A stretch of DNA of 28,048 bases, from NCBI GenBank assembly GCA_003427395.1, contig BFEA01000013.1:3821304-3849351 (forward strand), given 5' to 3'. Made by a program: the position numbers and the translations under genes. The stretch comes from Chara braunii (lineage: Eukaryota > Streptophyta > Charophyceae > Charales > Characeae). Under the pieces are notes generated by a model that ran no database searches, was not told the DNA's origin, and saw only the letters and a program-made list of their open reading frames with translations. This document shows positions 18,961 to 26,213 of the stretch, in pieces; position 1 is the stretch's first letter, and each line of letters opens with the position of its first letter.

Positions 18961-19121
18961 AAGGATTCTAAGGGATGATGGGATCNNNAGCTACGCGAGG
19001 GCAANTAAGGGCTTTGAAAAAATTACAAATGGNAATGGGAGGGAATGTGTGTGCATGAGGGGTTGCGGTGACTTTTATGCATGAACAGGACCAGGCAAGG
19101 AAGGAACCGTAAGCAACCAAA

Positions 19122-19640
19122 ATGGAATTCGGAAATGAAAACGATAGCAACACCATCAACAGGCCTACCGAGGGACAGTCATTGAGGTAGGCGGGGGAAT
19201 CAAGCTCCAAGAAGAGGAAGTTATATGTGGGATTTGACCATAACCTAGTGGTAAACAGAGGGGGCAGGAAACAAGGGACTAGAGGGCCGTCACCATTGAA
19301 GGAAGGCGAGCCAATAGAGTTGCCTTCAGATAGTGATCCTAGCAGCCAGGAAGAGGGGAACCTAGGGGAGGGACAACGGTCGGGAGAGAATGAGCTAGTT
19401 AAGTTCATCGACCTCACCTGTGACGAGGAGGAGGATGAGGTAACAACGCCCACAAGAGAAGAACGGGGAAGAAGGGAGCAGCCGGGTGAGAAAAAGGATA
19501 AATGGATAGAGGAGTTCGGGTATGAGTTCAGCGATGGGTTCGATCAATGGGGCACTGTCCTGCGGTACCTGTGGATCATGAAGGCAAGGGAAAAGCTGGG
19601 CAGGGGAGGGGATCTAGCCCCAACAACCTACTTCACATAA
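19122..19640 (+). pseudogene. Post-pol acidic ORF with nuclear-localisation-like motif
   Basis: From ATG 19122 (MEFGNENDSN) the frame runs to TAA 19638-19640 with a single in-frame TAG at 19188-19190, so it would encode about 172 residues. It contains a basic cluster SSKKRKL shortly after the stop, LPSDSDPSSQEEG, a strongly acidic stretch DLTCDEEEDE, and the C-terminal part EEFGYEFSDGFDQWGTVLRYLW. A short matching segment lies downstream of gag in the left element (7248-7439). No domain is recognised. An acidic protein with a nuclear-import-like signal placed after integrase could be an accessory protein or a remnant of a longer pol, but its function is unknown. Confidence 0.5.
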
Positions 19641-20337
19641 CAGACACTCCTCCTGTTTCAAAGAATACAGAGGCAAATGGAGCAGGAATGCGAGAATCGC
19701 GCAAGGAGGGAGGCTCAACGCAGGCCACGTGGACATTAGAGGAATAGCAGGCGCAATGGGGGGGGTAACTAGAAATTGGGAAGGGCTGGTACCTGGGTAG
19801 GGACAACTGCCATTTTGAATTTCGCATTTGAACTCTGCCAAATAGACTGAAATGAGACAACTTTTGACTAAAGACCGGGCAATGGGTGCTACTTCGTGAA
19901 AATCGTTGCCTTTTCGGGAGAATACATAAGGATTAGTGCACTTAGATATACAACTGTGACGGGTTGCGTTGGCTAAGAGTAAATAAGGGGAAAACAAGGA
20001 GGATCTAGATGAGACGAGTCTGTAATGTTGTCGTTGCATTCGAACTTTGTCTCCTTCTTTTCGGGAAAGGACTGTAATGAAACTACTTTTTGGACTGAAG
20101 AAACTATTGGGGGATGGGAGGCTTGTGCTACTTTGTATGAGTATTCGCTTCTTCGGGGAAAACGTGAACTTTTTTTCGGTAGTAAGAAACGGACTTTGGG
20201 GGATGATTGACTTTGCTTCGAGGAAATAGGCAGGGGCATGTGAACTCTTGAACATTGGAAGATGCAGTCATGATGAGAGTTTGCCTTCCGAAATTGTGTA
20301 TTCATGATTGAATAAGTCGCTCCACGAGTCCTTATGA
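19641..20337 (+). repeat. Spacer with a diverged ~0.2-kb direct repeat
   Basis: Two similar stretches begin near 19821 (TTCGCATTTGAACTCTGCC) and 20031 (GTTGCATTCGAACTTTGTC). Each is followed by a GACTG-AATGA-AC-ACTTTT segment and then a CTTTTCGGG/CTTCGGGG-AA-AC segment. Offsets of 210-240 bp indicate indels. No supported gene is present; two overlapping frames of ~60 codons at 20025-20229 have no recognisable motif. The matching part of the left copy (6746-7247) is unrelated. Confidence 0.5.
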
Positions 20338-20696
20338 GAGGTTAGGGGACCTATGGGTAGAGAGACACCCTCTCCCCTAGGAGCCTAATCCAACCTACCC
20401 CAGGCAATCCTAGAGCATTGAGAAGCATATCAGAAGTAAAAAAAGTGGCAGGGAAATATTGAAATGATGCAACACCCCTTGCAATGGTTGAACGGTCGGT
20501 CGGGCTAATGCTGCTTGGGGCGGCGAGCCTCAACTTGAGTACTAGACGCTAAGTCGGATGTATGAATGGATGTACGAATGACAAAAGACATGAGGAAAAA
20601 GAAGAAGCATGCGTAAAAACCCAAGACGATGGCCGCCCTCTAACCCCCGAGACAAGATAGGATCTGTGTCCTCAAGGCCCACCCCCTCGGGCGCTA

Positions 20697-20870
20697 ACAT
20701 TGCAATGGACAAGGATGGTCCTAATCAGGCTGCCCAATTGCAATGGATAAGGATGGTCCTAACCAGGCTGTCCGATTGCAATGGATAAGAATGGCCCAAC
20801 TAGGCTGTTCAACGTGGAAGTGGAAAAAACGACCCTAACCAGGTTGTTCGGAATGGCCCCTGGCAAGGGT
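20697..20870 (+). repeat. 38-bp tandem array shared by both arms (right copy)
   Basis: TGCAATGG occurs at 20701, 20739 and 20777, exactly 38 bp apart, with a diverged fourth unit near 20815. Each unit has a GGATGGTCCTAACCAGGCTG-like core. It is the counterpart of 6306-6495. Confidence 0.75.
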
Positions 20871-21136
20871 CATTCTTTGGAATTGGCACTAGGGTCCCCT
20901 TGCATGGTTGATTGTTAAGCATGGAATTGGAAGAGTTCAGCCTTGGAAAAGAGTTTGGAAGAACTCAGCCTTGGAAAGGATACTGGGCTCGGCCTTGGAA
21001 GAGATATTGGATTGAGGATCGAAATTGGAATGAGCATTGGAATTGGATTGAGCATTGGAACGAGATTGAGTTTGGGAATGAGACGGCGCATTAGAATTGA
21101 GTATTGGAAATTGCATTGCATAAACAAGGGACCCTA

Positions 21137-21286
21137 GGCAACTTGAAATGGACTTGGAAAAAACTGGAAATGGATTTTCTCTTTCTTCTAGTCTTTGGCC
21201 TCAGCAAGAGGGGCAACTTGAAATGGACTTGGAAAAGCTGGAAATGGATTTTCTCTTCTTCTAGTCTTTGGCCTTAGCAAGAGGGG
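21137..21286 (+). repeat. 75-bp tandem duplication, right arm only
   Basis: GGCAACTTGAAATGGACTTG starts units at 21137 and 21212; the two copies differ by only a few bases or small indels. The left arm has one unit at the matching place (around 5690-5775). The low divergence makes this one of the youngest changes in the window. Confidence 0.8.
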
Positions 21287-21488
21287 GACCGATGCATGCA
21301 TTGCGACCCCAAGACCTCAGTCCCTCTGAGGGAAAAAGTCTCAGCGCGACCTGCTCCTCCTTTAAGAGGGGACGAGGGTTAAAGGACTAAGGCACCTACC
21401 ACTTGGATCGGTGCGGGACGTCCGGAACCACCTCCGACAATGAGCTTTAGTCGGGGAGTTCCAACTGCGCCTGCTGTTGAACGCCTAA

Positions 21489-21752
21489 ATGTCAAAGGGC
21501 GAGAAAGTCAAATGGGCAGGAAAGTCATTCTCAGCTAGTCTATTTTGCTACTCTCCAACCACACGCCATGTCATAGAGGGGTGGCATGGCCGTTTGGGTC
21601 GGACCACGGCTGCCCGCACTAAGTTGGGCGGCACTGTCCAAAGGGAAAGGCCGGGCGGAGTACCGGGTGGAGTCCGCGGCCACCACGGGGCATTGACACC
21701 GCCCCGCCGAAGCATTACAACCGCTTCGGGACTAATTGCGAGGTCTTCGTAA
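21489..21752 (+). other. Well conserved inter-arm block (right copy)
   Basis: Partner of 5228-5440. An 87-codon frame (starts MSKGEK, ends ARSS then TAA) shares its last ~66 codons with the left copy in the same frame without indels. Substitutions are not concentrated at third positions, so the case for a translated product is weak. The preserved sequence relative to the rest of the arm is the notable point. Confidence 0.4.
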
Positions 21753-22089
21753 CTTCACTCGCGAACTAATTGAGAGCCCCAACTCTCTTGAAAGGAAGAG
21801 GCCGGAATCCAGAAAATCACCACTTGGGAGGAACGATTCGCGAGGAACACTCTTACGGCTAGACGAGACCCTGGCAGACTTGGATTGGACCTACCTGACA
21901 GACCGTAAAGAGAAACCTTGGTATCGGTGCTCGCCACGTAGGAGAAGAAAGGTCGGACCGAGTAGGAGGATGAGGCATCGTTCGCTGGGGAGAAACTGAT
22001 CATTCTTCCTTTTGTGAAGCGGATGGGCTTGTGTCCTTGACTGCGGTTGGTGGACCAAAGGTCTCGTACCTCCGAGTGAGGACCAGTCT

Positions 22090-22126
22090 CGCGATGGGGA
22101 CATCGCGTTTTGAGTGGGGGGAAGGT
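22090..22126 (+). promoter_or_regulatory. Hairpin + polypurine-tract module A, right arm
   Basis: CGCGATG-GGGA-CATCGCG forms a perfect 7-bp stem, followed by TTTTGAGTGGGGGGAAGG and then TGTGCCATC from 22126. This is the counterpart of the left module at 4857-4894. It has the arrangement expected of a PPT next to an LTR start. Confidence 0.5.
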
Positions 22127-22165
22127 GTGCCATCTACCAATCAATACGCATGGAAAAAGACTTGT

Positions 22166-22345
22166 AATTGGTTTTGCATGGGCTTAGGAAAAAGGGGGTC
22201 TGTCAAGATGGCCGGAACAGAAAAAGATTGTAATTGGCTTTGCGTGGGCCTGAGAAAAGGGGGCCTGGCAAGACGCCAGGGCATAAAGGACTTGAGCAAG
22301 TGACATGGTATGGACCTGAGAAAAAGAGTCTGGCAAGACAACCTG
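22166..22345 (+). repeat. ~66-bp degenerate tandem repeat
   Basis: AATTGGTTTTGC (22166) and AATTGGCTTTGC (22232) begin successive units with GGGCYTRRGAAAARGGGG and CTGGCAAGAC cores; further units degrade toward 22345. It is the diverged counterpart of the 63-bp array at 4532-4800. A 250-codon antisense frame (22936-22184) overlaps this low-complexity region and is not supported as a gene. Confidence 0.6.
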
Positions 22346-22819
22346 GAGGGAAAGGATTGATGAGATTCGCTCTGTGTGGGCCCGAGAAAGGAATTGGCAG
22401 ATTGGGGAATGGCTGAGGGATTGGCTTGAAAAGAAGGGCCTAGCTAAGGAATGGGTTGAGCATAGCATATGGAAAGATAATCGAGCAGAGGGCAAGTAAG
22501 GACAACAGGGTGATATGCATGCGGATTTGGCAAGACTTGAGAAAAGTCGGAAAGAACGGTCAGGGAGGAATGCATGTGGATTTGGCCATGCCTGAGCTTG
22601 GGGAGAAGAAAACTTGCACCGAAAATGTGGGGAGGCCCTAAGAGTAATGAATGGAATGAAACCGGAAGGATGTCTGCTCAAGAATGTTTTCTTGATGAAA
22701 TGGGAAGATAGATTTGAGATTACAAATGCAGCCTTCAAGACATTGTCGAGAGCGAGAAATAACGTACAATGAAAAACTAGCTGCAGGACATGTCTGCGGT
22801 CGGACCCCTTTAAGGGGCA

Positions 22820-23170
22820 ATGGTAGTCAACTTGATGAGGGAAAGAGACATCAAACTGCTTAAGCTCCTTGACGTGTTGCTGGCTCGCACCAGGAGGAAG
22901 CCATGGCGAAAGATCCATGTGACAATCCGTCGCCAAAATCTCCCCTTTACCTCGGCTCCTGGGGAGGGTGATGGGCGCGTCGTCCTCTCTCTTATGGAAT
23001 GGTACGGGAAGTTGTGGGGAGGCTCTTGGGTATTTGGGAGTTCCAGTGAGAAAAGATACAGCTGTGAGATGGATGCTGATGCACAGAGAGGGTTACGCGC
23101 TCGTTACAAAGACACTATTGAGTTAGGGGACGTTACACAACCCAGAGGAAACCTGAAACAAAAACCTTGA
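22820..23170 (+). other. Unsupported 116-codon open frame
   Basis: This frame begins MVVNLMRERDIK and contains a short basic region (RTRRKPWRK) and WYGKLWGGSW. It lies in the part of the right arm that has no clear left-arm partner, so no comparison is possible. No family is recognised. It could be chance or a relic of inserted sequence between the two PPT modules. Confidence 0.15.
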
Positions 23171-23331
23171 CCACTCCATACCCTCCCCCGCCCAAGGGGC
23201 GGAAACCTAAAAGACCCGAGAAAAAAGTAAGAAAGACAAGAGGAACCCTGGCAAACTAACTACTCATCCCACCCCACTCCCCTTCCTTGTTTGTCTATCA
23301 CTCCAAAATCCCTACTGACCGTGGATTGGTG

Positions 23332-23367
23332 CGCGATGAGGACATTGCGAATGAGTGGGGGGAATAT
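23332..23367 (+). promoter_or_regulatory. Hairpin + polypurine-tract module B and likely 3' LTR start
   Basis: CGCGATG-AGGA-CATTGCG forms a 7-bp stem with one G-T (G-U) pair, followed by AATGAGTGGGGGGAATA and then TGTCGGGACTAGTGAGTCCC from 23367. The bases after TG form an 8-bp hairpin (TCGGGACT with AGTCCCGA). The counterpart is at 3673-3708. A G-rich tract followed immediately by TG marks the probable start of a 3' LTR; its end could not be located before the satellite. Confidence 0.55.
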
Positions 23368-24850
23368 GTCGGGACTAGTGAGTCCCGAATGATTTCCCAT
23401 CACTCGAGAGACTGCATATGGCCAATTTGTGCACGACAGAGAAAACCGGTGGCAGGAATGCTGGAAAGTTCGGAAGCATGAGCATAGACAGAAGGAGGTG
23501 GGAGGTTGCCCAGGGTCGTCACGACCACCACACTAGAGAGAAATTTGTCTTGGCAGGGGGCAGCAAAGGACTGGGATAGAGAATGACAAAGGCGATACCC
23601 TTCCTCGAGAACGGAGGAGGGACGCCGGAGAATTAGTATTAGCATGAGGAGAAAGCAGCTAGACAGGGCGCAAGGCGTGGATGCAACACGACGGTGAAGG
23701 GACCAAGGAGGCTGCAGGATAAGTGGGAGCCGGCACCCGAAAGGGAACAGCGCGCGAGACGCGAAAGGGACGGAGAGCAGAGATCGCCGCAAGAAGGGAG
23801 GACGTCAAAGAAACCAAGAAAAGATGTGGCACCGGCGGGGCAAAGTGCCGGGGGCCACAGGGCGCCAAGAAACGATTTAGTGCCGAGGGGACAAAGCGTC
23901 AAGGGACCACGTAGGACCAGGCAATGGTACTACAGCGGGACTAGTAACAAGGACCGCGGGGGATTAAGTAGATGAGTATGGGCCGGCGGAACCACCGATG
24001 AGACGGGACAGGTACCAGCGGGACCAGCGCCAGGAGCTGTCGGCGAAACAAGGGACGTCTGAGCAAGTGGAGACGCGTGACGATTCAAAAGGGAAACAGG
24101 CCGCCGTCCGGGACGGCAACAGGAAAAGAGAATGGACTAGGAAAATAATAAGAAAATGAGGAGTCGAACGTCAACGGGAAAAACTGTCGCCGAAACGGAA
24201 GAGGCAGGCGCGACATAGGAAAGGCGCGGAGAGCCTGGGAGGTCCCTGGAGAAACAAGAGTAAAATATGCTAACGGTAAAAATAAATGCCAAGGGGACGG
24301 CACCTGCGGGCGGCACCGTCCGGGCCGGGTGGCCGGACGGATACTAAGTGCCGCCACGACAAGCGCAGACGGAGAGCGTCGGGGGGAAGAAAGAAGGGAA
24401 TAGCGGCGGCAAGAGGGGCCGGTCAGCGGCCCAGGCTATCCTGGACCAGCCAGGCCAAAGAAGGAGAAGTTCCAAGGGTTCCTTGTGGAGGAAAGGCTGG
24501 CCGGAGAAAAATCGAAGCGGCGGCAGCCTTGATCTGGAAGCGGCGGCAGCAAAAAGGAGCCCTCTTGGACCTTGGGGGTGCCATTACTGCAGTCCGGGGT
24601 GTAATGGCCATATGCCGGCTGCAAAATCAGACCTTGGGAAAGGTCCAACAACCAGAAAGAGAAGAAATGGTTGTTGGACACTTGTCCCAACAGTAATGAG
24701 AGAAAGAGGGAAGAGAAAAGGCGGAGAATGAGACAAAGGAGGAGGAAGGAGTGGTGGAAAAAGTGCCGCCAGGTTGGGACTGTAGCTGTAGGGATGGGCA
24801 GGTCCCAATGATGTACTCATCCCTCCTAGATCCTAGGAGTGCAGTCCGGA

Positions 24851-24887
24851 TTGCAGAGATAAGGCCCTTGGGGCATTATCTCTGCAA
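24851..24887 (+). other. Conserved hairpin with 15-nt loop (right arm)
   Basis: TTGCAGAGATA pairs perfectly with TATCTCTGCAA across a 15-base loop containing CCCTTGGGGCAT. It matches the left-arm hairpin at 1170-1205 in stem, loop length and most loop bases. Confidence 0.55.
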
Positions 24888-25995
24888 TATTTGAACTAAA
24901 ACAACAAAAATAAGGAAAAATGCTGATGTGAGTTGGCCGGTTCATTTTTGGGCCTTAGATCTGAGATCTGATCTAGCCGAGGAGGAAATTTAGCCGTTTT
25001 TTATGGGCTGACACAAAACGACTAGCTCCGGAATGAGTTGGCAGCAAATTGGAGGGAAAACAAGGGGAGGAACAAGACAAAACTGCGAATTTGGCCCAAG
25101 ATTTTTGCCTGGTACTTCAAAAAAATTGAAAATTGAAGTAAAGGCTCAAATTTGGGGCAAGGGGAGCTTGGGAGTGGCTCAGAATGATGAGGACCATGGA
25201 TCTCAGCCAGATCCAAGGCTGAGATTGGAGCCGCCACTTGGAAAATGCAACGGCCTACTCAAAAGAGGCCTAGGCTAAGAAAAATTTGAAAAATGGGCCT
25301 CTAGGTCCTCAATTCTCAGTAAAGGCTGCATTTTGGGGATGGGTACCCCAAAAGGCAGCACTTTTTGAAGTAAGAAGAGGCCGAGGTAGGCCAAGGGGTA
25401 GTCCGAGGAGGTACCGGCCTCTCGGACTGCATGTACTTGGCCAAAATGAGGCCCAGGTACCTCCTGGTAAGCCAAAACCGAAAATTTGGCCCTTGGGGTA
25501 CCTCCCGCCACCTAGAGGCACTTGGAGGAGCCTAGAAGTGGGGCGGTGCACCTGTTCCAGCCTACATAAGCTGGAGGTGTAGGCCGCCACTCTCATTTGA
25601 GCATGAGAGGTGCCCATGCTGCCCAAATGAATCCAGGAGAGAGTCCAAGTGGGAGAGAAGCAAGGGAGTGAGGGTCGGAGCTAGCCTGTAGCCTGACTAT
25701 AGTGGTAGGATAGAGGAAGGAGATCTAGAGGTTGGGAGGGAGCAAGGAGAGTGATCCGCCATAGCCCTCAGGCTGTGAGGTAGGAGGAGAGGCTGAGACA
25801 GGGGTCCCCTTAGCCCTCTTAGAGAGGAGGACTCCACAGCCTTAGAGCTAGGAGCCGGCCATAGCTAAGAAAGAGAAGTGAGGGAAGGAGGAGAGAACGT
25901 GGGAGGGAAGAGAAGCCACGCTCAGGAGGCTAGAACCAAGCATTGGGGCTCCACTGCCTAGAAACCAGCAAGAGGTGAGTGAAAAGGAGGGAGGC

Positions 25996-26187
25996 CTCCC
26001 TCTCCTTCTTCCTCCTCTCCCCCCTTCTCATTCTTCTTCTCCTTCTTCTCTCCTCTCTTCTTCTTTTTCTTCTTCTTCTTCTTCTTCTTCTTCTCCCTCT
26101 TCCTCTTCATGTTCTTCTTCTCCCTCTTCCTCTTCCTGTTCTTTTCTTTCTTTCTCTCCCCCTCCTTCATCCTCCTCCTTTTTGTCA
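25996..26187 (+). repeat. Polypyrimidine (CTT/CCT) tract
   Basis: About 190 bases are almost purely C and T, mainly CTT and CCT repeats, broken by CATG-like interruptions near 26108 and 26168. Apparent Lys/Glu- or Ser-rich frames on either strand are products of the microsatellite. The purine counterpart opens the window at 1-57, showing that the tract lies at the outer end of both arms. Confidence 0.85.
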
Positions 26188-26213
26188 AAACTGCGATTTT
26201 TGCTGATCTGGGA

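Larger units (their letters stand above)
12234..26190 (+). mobile_element. Right Ty3/Gypsy-type retroelement with gag, pol and 3' arm
   Basis: The order is gag, pre-protease segment, protease, RT, RNase H, integrase, a post-pol ORF and then a long non-coding 3' arm with two PPT modules. RNase H before integrase places it in the Ty3/Gypsy group. The RT region (YIDDNPVKG, RKFVWDHLQD, ILGFRCGAYGR) resembles elements I recall from basidiomycetes and from charophyte-like algae. The copy is decayed: in-frame stops at 12603, 14077, 14347 and 14765, frameshifts near 13213, 14350, 14840, 15437 and 18415, and catalytic substitutions in all three pol enzymes that were checked apart from integrase. The left limit may lie further upstream if the tandem genes at 9668-11778 belong to the element. 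No direct LTR pair was found. Confidence 0.8.
20338..26190 (+). repeat. Right arm of the ~6-kb diverged inverted repeat
   Basis: This is collinear with the reverse complement of 1-6745. It starts at GGTTAGGGGACC shared with the left arm and ends in the pyrimidine tract before the satellite. Compared with the left arm it has a 75-bp tandem duplication (21137-21286) and an extra ~0.4 kb (22660-23150), but lacks the left 38-bp expansion and the 1.24-kb duplication. It follows the coding part of the right element as the left arm follows that of the left element, so it is the element's own 3' region and LTR-like sequence. Confidence 0.75.

Noticed and set aside
22184-22936. 250-codon minus-strand frame in the right arm
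   Set aside because: Antisense to the element, overlaps the degenerate ~66-bp array, and the matching left-arm frame is not collinear over its length.
1-26190. DNA transposon with ~6-kb terminal inverted repeats
   Set aside because: The arms each follow their own gag in the same relative order and the enzymes are those of an LTR retroelement, so two inverted copies explain the structure better. No transposase was seen.
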